This document shows positions 24,372 to 32,546 of a stretch of DNA of 33,215 nucleotides, one piece after another (within the stretch, counting starts at the first letter, position 1; each line of letters begins with the position of its first letter). Made by a program: the position numbers and the translations under genes. The DNA lies in NCBI GenBank assembly GCA_035264765.1, contig DATFPQ010000125.1, positions 1 through 33,215 on the forward strand, given 5' to 3'. The stretch is from DATFPQ01 sp035264765. GTDB taxonomy: Bacteria > Actinomycetota > Actinomycetes > Actinomycetales > Angustibacteraceae. The notes beneath the pieces are model-generated. The model was not told the origin of the DNA, made no database searches, and saw nothing but the letters and a program-made list of their open reading frames with translations.

Positions 24372-25024
24372 CGGCGGCTGCCCCGCCCGCTGCGGGCGAT
24401 GCGCCAGCCGACGAGCACGCCCACGAGGGCCCAGAACGCACCGGCGCCGACGCCGGCGAGCACGACGTAGAACGGCACTCGGTTGTCCGGCGGGGCCCAC
24501 GGACCGGGGGGCGCCGGGAGCGGACGCTGTGCGAGGGGGCCGGCCGGCGCCGGGACTGGCACTCCCGCAGCGACGGCCGGCAGCGCACCGGTGAGCTCAC
24601 CGTCGACGGCGGCGAAGAACTGCCCCGCCATCTTCCGGGCGACGCCGCTCAGCATCCGCTGCCCCACGCCGCCCACCATCCCGCCGACGACGGCGTCGGC
24701 GTCGTACTCGAGCCGGGTCGTGCCGCCGTCGACTTCGGCCAGCGTCACCCGCACGGTCGTGTCCACCGTTCCAGGGGCCCCGGAGCCCTTGGCGCGCAGC
24801 GTGAAGGCGTGCGGCGGCTGCTGTTCGGTGAGCCGGACCTCGCCCTCATAGGTGCCCTTGACGGCGGCCACGCCAGCCGTCACCGCCATCGCGTACCGGT
24901 CCTCGCCGAGCGGGCTCAGGGACTGGCAGCCCGGGATCGTCCGGGCCAGGACCGCCGGGTCGTTGAGCGCGGAGAACACCGTGGCGGGCGGTGCGTGTAG
25001 GACGGCGTCGCCGTTGACCTTCAT
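24368..25024 (-). CDS. CoxG-like SRPBCC protein with C-terminal membrane anchor
   Basis: A 218-residue protein. Residues 1-145 are an SRPBCC domain of the CO dehydrogenase subunit G type: VNGDAVLHAPPATVFSALND, LARTIPGCQSL, YEGEVRLTEQQPPHAF, and LEYDADAVVGGMVGGVGQRM. A proline- and alanine-rich linker follows, then a hydrophobic segment of about 20 residues (VVLAGVGAGAFWALVGVLVG) and a basic tail, fitting a single membrane anchor. In Oligotropha, CoxG is thought to help anchor CO dehydrogenase at the membrane, so a similar docking role for the molybdenum hydroxylase encoded just upstream is likely. ATG 25024 overlaps the large subunit stop, and its own stop overlaps hyuA. It is tied by overlap to both enzymes. 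Confidence 0.88.
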   Translation of the reverse strand: MKVNGDAVLHAPPATVFSALNDPAVLARTIPGCQSLSPLGEDRYAMAVTAGVAAVKGTYEGEVRLTEQQPPHAFTLRAKGSGAPGTVDTTVRVTLAEVDGGTTRLEYDADAVVGGMVGGVGQRMLSGVARKMAGQFFAAVDGELTGALPAVAAGVPVPAPAGPLAQRPLPAPPGPWAPPDNRVPFYVVLAGVGAGAFWALVGVLVGWRIARSGRGSRR

Positions 25025-27503
25025 CCGGGAGGCTCCTCGTGGTGGGTGGCTTGGGCGAGGGCGCGGCGCAGCGACGGGACCTCGCCGCGCGCGTGCGCGT
25101 CGCGCAGCGCGAAGAGCTCGCTGGGGCTGATCGGCATGCGGTCGATCCGGAACCCCTCGGCGTCCTCGATCGCGGCGGCGAACACGGCCATCCCGGGGAT
25201 CACGCCGGCCTCGCCGGCACCCTTGATACCCAACGGGTTCAGCGGCGACGGGGTCTCCAGGTGGTCGATCTCGACCCGGCGGGGCACCTCGGTGGCGTAC
25301 GGTAGCAGGAAGTCCATGAACGAGGCGTTGAGCAGCTGTCCGTGCTCGTCGTAGGCCATCCGCTCGTACAGCGCGCCGCCGACCCCCTGCGCGACCCCGC
25401 CGTGCACCTGTCCCTCCACAATCATCGGGTTGACCAGCGTCCCGCAGTCGTGCACGACGCAGTACCGAAGAATCCTCACCTCGGCGGTGTCCGGGTCGGT
25501 CTCCACGACAACCGCGTGCGCGCCGGACGCGAACGTCGAGCGCTCCGGCGAGTAGTAGCCGGTGGCCTCGAGTCCCGGCTCCTCGCCTTCTGGCACCGGG
25601 GCCTTGCTCGTGTCGCCGACCGCGAACTGGGTCGCCGCCTTCGACGCGTCGTCGAACGCGTACCGCAGCGGGTTGGAGAGCACGGCGATCGTGGACAGCG
25701 GCATCGATGCCCCCCGCGTGCCCGGTGCCGTGCCCCTGACGTGCGCCGCGCCGTCGACGAGCTCGAGGTCGTCGACGGAGACCTCGAGCGCCTCGGCAGC
25801 GATCTTGAGCGCCTTGGCCCGCACCTTGCCCGCCGCGACGTGCGTCGCCGATCCGCTCATGACCGCGGCCCGCGAGGCGAAGGTGCCGACGGCGTACCGG
25901 AACCGGCGGGTGTCCCCGGTGGTGACCTCGACGTCCTCGACGGCCACGCCGAGCTGGTCCGCCACGATCTGCGCGAACGCGGTGCGGTGGCCCTGCCCCT
26001 GGGTCGTGAGCCCGGTGGCCACCTTGACCTTTCCGGACGTCTCGACGACGACGTGCGCCCCCTCGTACGGCCCGGGCCCGGTTCCCTCGACGTAGCAGGC
26101 CAGGCCGATGCCGACCCGGCGTCCCTCAGCCTGAGCCGCTCCACGCACCCGCTCGAAGTGGTCCCAGTCGACGAGATCCTTGATCTTCTGCAACATTGTC
26201 GGGTAGTCGCCGGAGTCGTAGACCAGCGGGCGACCGTCCTGGAACACCAGCTGGTGGTCGAAGGGCATCTCGTCGGGCTGGATCAGGTTCCGCTCGCGGA
26301 CCAGCGCGCGGTCGAGGCCGGTGGCGTCCGCGATGGCGTCCATCGCGCGTTCCATCGCGAACGCTCCCTGCGGCCTGCCGGCGCCGCGGTACGGCGTGAC
26401 GGTGACCGTGTTGGTGTACATGGAGAAGAACTCGCACCGGTACGCGCCGGGCTTGTACGGACCCAGCACCTGCGTGGACGTGACGATGGGGACGATGATC
26501 CCGTACGGCGTGTAGGCACCGTTGTCGTGCCAGAAGGTGAAGTCGAACGCCAGCAGGTGCCCGTCGTCGTCGAAGCCGACCGTCACCTCCTGCTGCTGAG
26601 CGCGCTCGTGGGAGCTGGAGACGAAGTGCTCGCGCCGGTCCTCCGCCCACTTCAGCTCGTGGGCGATCCCCGCCCGGGCCAGGCGCCGGGCCGCCCAGGG
26701 CACCAGCACCTCTTCCGGCCAGGGGTGCACGATCTTGACCCCGAAGCCACCGCCCACGTCGGGTGCGACGCACTCCACCTTGTTGAGCGCCAGCCCGAGC
26801 CGGGCCGCGACCGCCGCCCGCACCGACGTCGCGGCCTGCGTCGACGTCCACACCCGCGCTACGTCCTCGTCGGTGTCCCACGTCGCGTAGACGCCCTTGC
26901 CCTCCAACGGCATCGACGCGGACCGCTCGACCTGCAGGTCGAGAGTGAGCGTGCGCGGTGCTTCGGCCATCGCGGTCGGCAGGTCGCCCACCTGCTGCAC
27001 GAGGTGCGCGGCGACGTTGTCCGGGACGTCGGTGTGCACGGCGTGGTCCGCGGCCCGAGCCGCATCCAGCCCGACCACCGGCGGTAGCGCCTCGTAGTCG
27101 ACCCTGATCCGGTCGCAGGCGTCCTCGGCGACGTAGCGGTCGGTTGCCACGACCATCACCACGGCCTCGCCGACGTGGTTCACCTCCTCACGGGCGAGCG
27201 GGTACGGCGTCCGCGGGGCATGCAGTCCGGGGTGCGGGATCAGCAATGGCAACCGTTCCGCGACGTGCGTGCCTTCGGCGGCGTCGGACTCCGCCAGGTC
27301 GTCATAGGTGTAGACGGCCACGACGCCCTCAACGTCGAGCGCCCCGCTGACGTCGACGTCGAGGACGCGGGCGTGCGCGTGCGGGCTGCGGACGAACGCC
27401 GCCGCAAGGGCGTCCTGGCCGAGGTCGTCCAGGTAGCGCCCCTGCCCGCGCAGCAGCCTCGGGTCCTCGACCCTGCGGACAGGTTCTCCGACCCACCGGC
27501 CGC

Positions 27504-27507
<4 letters not shown>
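25021..27507 (-). CDS. Molybdenum hydroxylase large (molybdopterin) subunit, CoxL/XDH-like
   Basis: About 828 residues of the xanthine dehydrogenase/CO dehydrogenase large-subunit family. Seen: VGEPVRRVEDPRLLRGQGRYLDD typical of the CoxL branch (only parts are given here: RRVEDPRLLRGQGRYLDD), DVGGGFGVK, PYRGAGRP at residues 372-379, TGLTTQGQGHRTAFAQI, and IKGAGEAGVIPG with the likely catalytic E766. The copper-binding cysteine motif of true form I CO dehydrogenase (AYxCSFR) is replaced by PYRGAGR, so this is a hydroxylase of an unknown, probably heterocyclic, substrate. The ATG at 27507 overlaps the stop of the 2Fe-2S subunit (ATGA). The frame open to 27819 lies in that gene and is rejected. 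No XdhC-type maturation factor is seen here. Confidence 0.9.
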
Positions 27508-28037
<530 letters not shown>

Positions 28038-28044
28038 GAAGTCC

Positions 28045-28944
28045 TCACGCCGCCACCCCGGACCTCGGGCGGGACCCCGCCCGGCCGGCGGCCTCACGCA
28101 GCGCACGCTCGGTCAGTACGGCGACCAGCTGGCTGCGGTAGGCGGCGCTGGCATGCAGGTCGTCCTCGGTCGCCACGCCGTCGCGCGCCAGCTCGCCGGC
28201 CGCGCGCCAGTCCGCGGCCGCCGGAGTGGCGCCGACGACCGGCTGCCCCAGGTCGACCGGCGCGAGCGTGTCGCCGGCGGACACGTACGTCGCGCGGGCC
28301 GAGGTGACGAGCCCCGTGTCGTCCAGGGTCACTGCCGCGACCACCCCGCAGACGGCGTAGTCACCGTGCCGGCGGGCGACCTCCGCCACCGACGTCCCGG
28401 TGCGCGGTGGCGGTGCCGGGAAGTGCGCCGCCAGGGCGAGCTCGTCGTCCGCGAGCGAGGTCTCGAGCGGCCCGGTGAACAGCTCGTCCGCGCGCACGGT
28501 CCGCTCGCCGCGCACGGAGCGCACCGTCAGCGCGCCGCCGAGCAGAGCGAGGACCGCCGGCATCTCGGCGGACGGGTCGGCATGGCACAGGCTCCCGACC
28601 ACCGTGCCGCGGTTGCGGATCGTCGGGTGCGCCACGTTCAGCAGCGCCTGCCGCAGCAGCGGCAGGACGGCGTGCGCCCCCTCGTGGCGTTCCAGCCCCC
28701 GGTGCCGGACCAGCGCGCCGACGCTGACCCCTTCTCGGTCGACCGCCACGTCGGCGAGGCCCGGCAGCGCCCCGACGTCCACAATGTGCATCGGCGAAGC
28801 CAGCCGCATGGACAGCAGCGGCACCAGGCTCTGCCCACCGGCGAGGACCTTCGCCGACTCGTCGCGGTCGTGCAGCCGGGCCAGCAGCCGCACGGCCTCG
28901 TCGACCTCGGCCGGCCGGTGGTAGGTGAAGGGAGCGGGCTTCAT
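28045..28944 (-). CDS. Molybdenum hydroxylase medium (FAD) subunit, CoxM-like
   Basis: About 299 residues of the FAD-binding PCMH/CoxM family. Seen: FTYHRPAEVDEAVRLLARL at the start, AGGQSLVPLLSMRLASP with the first FAD motif, and TIRNRGTVVGSLCHADPSAE with the second, then a C-terminal CO_deh_flav-type part with YAVCGVVAAVTLDD. It accepts electrons from the iron-sulfur subunit and passes them to an external acceptor. The ATG at 28944 lies 13 bp after the permease stop and has no clear ribosome binding site; the frame open to 29124 lies within the permease gene and is rejected. The stop is followed by the small subunit start within 8 bp. Confidence 0.9.
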   Translation of the reverse strand: MKPAPFTYHRPAEVDEAVRLLARLHDRDESAKVLAGGQSLVPLLSMRLASPMHIVDVGALPGLADVAVDREGVSVGALVRHRGLERHEGAHAVLPLLRQALLNVAHPTIRNRGTVVGSLCHADPSAEMPAVLALLGGALTVRSVRGERTVRADELFTGPLETSLADDELALAAHFPAPPPRTGTSVAEVARRHGDYAVCGVVAAVTLDDTGLVTSARATYVSAGDTLAPVDLGQPVVGATPAAADWRAAGELARDGVATEDDLHASAAYRSQLVAVLTERALREAAGRAGSRPRSGVAA

Positions 28945-28957
28945 CCGGGCCGCGGCC

Positions 28958-30403
28958 CTAGGAGCGCGTGTCGCGCGAGCGCTGGGCCGGGAGGTCGTCC
29001 TGGTGGTACATGCCCGGCTCCCCGACGACGATCGTGGGGCTGTCCTCCGGCGTGGAGAGGTGCTTCGGAGCCAGCGCCCGGGCCAGGTGGTACGCCACGA
29101 TTGCGACGATCGTGCCAAGCGCAATGCCGCTCAGCGTGAAGGTGTCGGTGAACCTCAGCTGGACGTTCCCAATGCCGATCACGATGCCTGCGGCGATCGG
29201 CACCAGGTTGACCGGGTTGCCGAAGTCGACGCCGTTCTCCTTCCAGATCTTGGCTCCGAGCAGCCCGATCATCCCGTAGAGCACCACGGTGATCCCGCCG
29301 AGCACGCCCCCCGGCGTCGCCGAGATCACGGCCCCGAACTTCGGGGAGAAGCCGAACAGGATGGCCACGGCTGCAGCGACCACGTAGGCGGCTGTCGAGT
29401 AGACCCGGGTCGCCGCCATGACGCCGATGTTCTCCGCGTACGTCGTGGTGGGCGAGCCGCCGACCGATGACGCGATCACCGTGCCCACGCCGTCGGCGGC
29501 GATGGCCCGGCCCATGTAGGGGTCGAGGTCGGTGCGGGTCATCTCGGCGACGGCCTTCACGTGCCCGGTGTTCTCGGCCACGAGCGCGATGACGGCGGGG
29601 ATGACCAGCAGCACGAACGCCCAGCGGAAGTCCGGCAGGTGCACGCCGACCACGCCGGCGGCCTGGTCCGTGCGCGGCGGGAACCCGATCCAGTCGGCGT
29701 CCCGCACGCCGCTCCAGCTCACCCTGAAGTGGGTGTCGACCTTGCTGGTGGCGGGGTTGAAGGCGGTGATGGGGCCGAAGATCCGGTCGGCCAGCCAGGA
29801 CAGCACGTACCCGAAGATCAGACCCAGGAAGATCGCGATGCGTCCGGCGAACCCGCGCAGCCCCACGCTCATCGCGATGACCGCGAACATGACGATCAGC
29901 GATATCCACTGGTCCTGCGGCCAGTAGATGTCGGCGACGACCGGCGCGAGGTTGAAGCCGATCAGCATGACGACGGCGCCGGTGACGACGGGCGGCAGCA
30001 CCCGGTAGATCACCCTGGACCCGACGAAGTGCACCAGCAGGCCGACCAGCGCGAGGATCGCGCCGGCGATGAGGATCGCCCCGGTGACCTGCGCCGAGGT
30101 CCCACCCTGGGCGCGGATGGCGGCGACCGCGCCGACGAAGGACGCCGACGTGCCGAGGTAGCTGGGGACCCGCCCCTTGACGATCAGCAGGAACAGCAGC
30201 GTCGCCACGCCGCTCATCAGGATCGCCAGCTGCGGGTTGAGCCCCATGACGAGCGGGAAGACGAACGTGGCACCGAACATCGCCACGACGTGCTGTGCCC
30301 CGAGTCCCACGGTGCGGCCCCACGACAGCCGTTCGTCCGGAGCGACCACCTCGCCGGGGGCGAGCGCTCCACCGTCGCCGTGCAGCTTCCAACCCAGTGC
30401 CAT
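28958..30403 (-). CDS. NCS2-family nucleobase permease, UraA (uracil) type
   Basis: A 481-residue membrane protein with about 14 hydrophobic segments. Seen: AQHVVAMFGATFVFPLV near residue 36, matching the first helix of UraA, and VAENTGHVKAV with E277 and H281, which match UraA E241 and H245 of the uracil site, and TTTYAENIGVMAATRVYS with E324, matching UraA E290. These three residues favour a uracil-type site over xanthine or urate transport. It would import a pyrimidine-like base with protons. The ATG at 30403 has AAGGA about seven bases upstream. It is the first gene of the operon, downstream of a 345 bp regulatory region, and ends 13 bp before the FAD subunit. Confidence 0.9.
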   Translation of the reverse strand: MALGWKLHGDGGALAPGEVVAPDERLSWGRTVGLGAQHVVAMFGATFVFPLVMGLNPQLAILMSGVATLLFLLIVKGRVPSYLGTSASFVGAVAAIRAQGGTSAQVTGAILIAGAILALVGLLVHFVGSRVIYRVLPPVVTGAVVMLIGFNLAPVVADIYWPQDQWISLIVMFAVIAMSVGLRGFAGRIAIFLGLIFGYVLSWLADRIFGPITAFNPATSKVDTHFRVSWSGVRDADWIGFPPRTDQAAGVVGVHLPDFRWAFVLLVIPAVIALVAENTGHVKAVAEMTRTDLDPYMGRAIAADGVGTVIASSVGGSPTTTYAENIGVMAATRVYSTAAYVVAAAVAILFGFSPKFGAVISATPGGVLGGITVVLYGMIGLLGAKIWKENGVDFGNPVNLVPIAAGIVIGIGNVQLRFTDTFTLSGIALGTIVAIVAYHLARALAPKHLSTPEDSPTIVVGEPGMYHQDDLPAQRSRDTRS

Positions 30404-30484
30404 GCGCGGTCCTTCCGAGCGGCCCGGCGTCGAGCCGGGCGCGGCGAGCCGTGCCTCCACGGTGGAAGGCGACGCTAGAAGCGG

Positions 30485-30513
30485 CCTACCACAGCGGCAT
30501 CGGCGAGTGTCAA
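30485..30513 (-). promoter_or_regulatory. Candidate promoter of the permease operon
   Basis: On the minus strand a perfect TTGACA lies at 30513-30508. At 17 bp spacing the next hexamer is GGTAGG, and at 19 bp it is TAGGCC, so the -10 element is poor. It is about 80 to 100 bases upstream of the permease ATG. The match to the -35 consensus is exact, but the weak -10 keeps this tentative and would fit an activator-dependent promoter. Confidence 0.3.
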
Positions 30514-30548
30514 CAGCGGATCATGCCTCGGCTTGTCGGAACTGGCCG

Positions 30549-30562
30549 ACCGGCGCGCCGGT
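30549..30562. promoter_or_regulatory. Perfect 14 bp palindrome, candidate operator
   Basis: ACCGGCGCGCCGGT reads the same on both strands. It is centred about 45 bases upstream of the TTGACA hexamer of the candidate permease promoter, a position suited to an activator such as PucR. Chance palindromes are more common in GC-rich DNA, so binding is not shown. Confidence 0.35.
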
Positions 30563-30661
30563 GCGGCACCCGGCGTCCTGACCCGTCGCGGACCAGCCGG
30601 GGCGAGTCGGGACGAAGCCACCGACGCACCGACCAGTCTCGAGGCTCTTCCGCGGTATTCG

Positions 30662-30712
30662 CGTGATCGTGGCAACCAGCGGCGCCTCGCGATGGTCGTT
30701 GCCACGATGACG
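30662..30712. promoter_or_regulatory. 15 bp inverted repeat downstream of pucR
   Basis: The arms at 30662-30676 and 30698-30712 match at 14 of 15 positions, including an unbroken 11 bp core ATCGTGGCAAC/GTTGCCACGAT, with a 21-base spacer. It is 36 bases past the pucR stop. It could be a terminator of pucR, although the loop is long and there is no T tract, or a regulatory site for the permease operon. I cannot tell which. Confidence 0.5.
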
Positions 30713-30748
30713 TCGATCCGGCCTGGGGCGACACGTGCGGAGCCCGGC

Positions 30749-32398
30749 TCAGCGGCCGATGCCGCGCATCTGCACGACCCGCAGGGCCAGTGCGAGGTCG
30801 AGCCGGAGCGTGGGGTCTTGGGTGAACCGGCCGACCACGCGCTCGAGCTTGCTGATCCGGTACCGCAGGGTGTTGTAGTGGAAGTGGAGCGCGCGGGCGG
30901 CCTGCGCGACGTTCAGGTTGGTGTCGAGCAGCACCTGCAGGGTCTGGCGCAGGTCCGCGGCCTCGGGCGTGTCGGCCGCCAGCTCGCGCAGCGTCTCCCG
31001 CTCGAAGGCGCGGAGCTCGGCCGGGTCGGGCACCAGGCTGAGCAGCCGGTGGACGCCCAGCCGGTCGAACGACGTGACCGCCCCGCACCCATGCACCTGG
31101 CGCCCGACGCGCAGCGCCTTGCGGGCCTGCTCGTACGCCGCGGGCAGCCCGTGCACACCGTCGGCCGGCCGCCCGAACCCCACGCCCGCGGACGGACGCG
31201 GCAGCTCGGCCCGCACGGCGGCCACCAGCTCGTGCACCCGCCGCTCCACGTCGTCCTCCGGGCAGCCGAGCACCGCGACCACCTCGGTGGAGAAGCCGGC
31301 CACGGCGGCGCCGGCGTCCCGCGAACGGACGGCGGAGGTCCATGCTGCCGCGAGCCGCTCGATGTCGGGCCGGCTGGGGACGGCCGGACGCCCCGGGGCC
31401 GCGCGCCCGGCGGGACGCTCCCCCGACGGCGGGACGTCCGGCTCGGCGACCACCACGACCAGCCGCCGGTCGAGGTCCCAGCCCAACCCCTCCGCATGCG
31501 GAATTGTCCGCTCCGGGCCCCCCGCCCGGTTCAGCAGCACGTCCCGCAGGAAGTCGGCGCGGTACTTGCCGTCGACGGCGGCCACCGCCTGCTGCCGGGC
31601 CAGCACCAGCGCGGACACCGTGGCGGCGTGCTGCAGCGCCTGCACGTCGACGTCACCGAGGGCGCGTCCGGCCGCCGTCGCGATCACCGAGCCCAGGTCG
31701 ACGGAGCCGGCCACGACCGGGACCACGGCCCGCCCGGCGTCGGGCACGTCCGCCCGGCCCGTCGCCGCGTCCGGCGGGCCGGCCTCCGCGACCACCGCCC
31801 CCGTCGTCGACAGCACCTGTACCGACACGTCGAGGATCCCGGCCAGCGCTCGAGCCACCTCCGGGAGCCCGCCGCCGTGCAGCACGACCTCCAGCAGGGC
31901 TCGGTGCACCTCCTGCGAGCGCTGCAGCCGGTCCGCCTGGTGGTCCAGGACCGCGGTCAGGACGCCCGCCAGCAGCTCGTCGTAGCCCGTCGAGTCGGCA
32001 AGCCGCACCACCGGGAAGCCCAGCTCGTCGGCCACAGCGGCCACCGCGGCCGGCAGCTCGTCGACGTACCGACCGAGCTTGATGCCGAGGGCGGCCACAC
32101 CGCGAAGGTGCAGCTCGCGCACCAGACTGGCCAGCCGCGCCGGCTCGTCGCGCACTGCGTACCCGGTCGTGACGAGCAGCTCGCCCTCTCGCACGTAGGG
32201 CAGGACGTCCGGGACCTCCATGACGTTGACCCGGGTCACCGCGCGGTGCCGGCCCACGGCGCCCGCGATCAGCTGCGCACCCTGCAGCACCGGCAGTGCG
32301 AGCAGGTCGCTGATGGACAGGCCGTGCCGCGGCTCTGAGCCGGCGCTCGTCGGCAACTCCTCGCCAGCGGGACGCCGATCGTTGGCAACTTCCGTCAT
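30749..32398 (-). CDS. PucR family transcriptional regulator
   Basis: A 549-residue regulator. Seen: an N-terminal PucR sensor domain, residues 27-150, starting with LSISDLLALPVLQGAQLIAG and containing VMEVPDVLPYVREGELLVTTGY; a central CdaR GGDEF-like part around residues 320-440; and a C-terminal helix-turn-helix of the HTH_30 type, residues 475-530, with TLQVLLDTNLNVAQAARAL followed by HYNTLRYRISKLERV. In Bacillus, PucR controls purine and allantoin use; actinobacterial members control various nitrogen-compound clusters. Its place between the permease operon and the divergent DUF2877 gene suggests that it controls both. The ATG at 32398 fits the family; no strong ribosome binding site is seen. 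Confidence 0.9.
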   Translation of the reverse strand: MTEVANDRRPAGEELPTSAGSEPRHGLSISDLLALPVLQGAQLIAGAVGRHRAVTRVNVMEVPDVLPYVREGELLVTTGYAVRDEPARLASLVRELHLRGVAALGIKLGRYVDELPAAVAAVADELGFPVVRLADSTGYDELLAGVLTAVLDHQADRLQRSQEVHRALLEVVLHGGGLPEVARALAGILDVSVQVLSTTGAVVAEAGPPDAATGRADVPDAGRAVVPVVAGSVDLGSVIATAAGRALGDVDVQALQHAATVSALVLARQQAVAAVDGKYRADFLRDVLLNRAGGPERTIPHAEGLGWDLDRRLVVVVAEPDVPPSGERPAGRAAPGRPAVPSRPDIERLAAAWTSAVRSRDAGAAVAGFSTEVVAVLGCPEDDVERRVHELVAAVRAELPRPSAGVGFGRPADGVHGLPAAYEQARKALRVGRQVHGCGAVTSFDRLGVHRLLSLVPDPAELRAFERETLRELAADTPEAADLRQTLQVLLDTNLNVAQAARALHFHYNTLRYRISKLERVVGRFTQDPTLRLDLALALRVVQMRGIGR

Positions 32399-32460
32399 GG
32401 GGCGAACCGTAGCCCCGCACTAGCGTCCCCGGTGCCAGGGCCGGAAGGCGGCCGAACGCT

Positions 32461-32545
32461 CAGCGGCCGCGCCCGCGGCCCACCCAGCGGCCGCGCGAGC
32501 GGCCCACCCAGCGGCCGCGCCCGCGGCCCCACCCAGCGGAGGCCG
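32461..32545. repeat. 24 bp tandem repeats with GCGGCCGC cores, pucR/DUF2877 intergenic
   Basis: Three copies begin at 32461, 32485 and 32509, followed by a partial fourth at 32534. Copy two differs from copy one at two bases, and copy three has one extra C. Each full copy has the palindrome GCGGCCGC near its start. The array fills most of the 148 bp between the divergent pucR and DUF2877 genes and ends at the DUF2877 ribosome binding site, so it could hold repeated regulator sites. It is not a CRISPR array: there are no spacers. Confidence 0.8.
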
Positions 32546-32546
32546 C

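Larger units (their letters stand above)
30404..30748. other. 345 bp pucR-permease intergenic region
   Basis: No gene is supported here. The region holds the promoter of the permease operon and several palindromes: an imperfect inverted repeat at 30662-30712, a perfect 14 bp palindrome at 30549-30562, an overlapping GGTGC-G-GCACC at 30560-30570, TCCAC-G-GTGGA at 30456-30466 and GCCCGG/CCGGGC arms at 30422-30440 near the permease ribosome binding site. This density is higher than in any other gap of the window. Confidence 0.7.

Noticed and set aside
20023..24470. Two plus-strand open frames of over 700 codons opposite hyuB and hyuA
   Set aside because: They are antisense to well-supported genes with clear motifs and show no recognisable domain.
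32461..32545. CRISPR-like array
   Set aside because: The repeats are directly adjacent without spacers, and there are no cas genes in the window.
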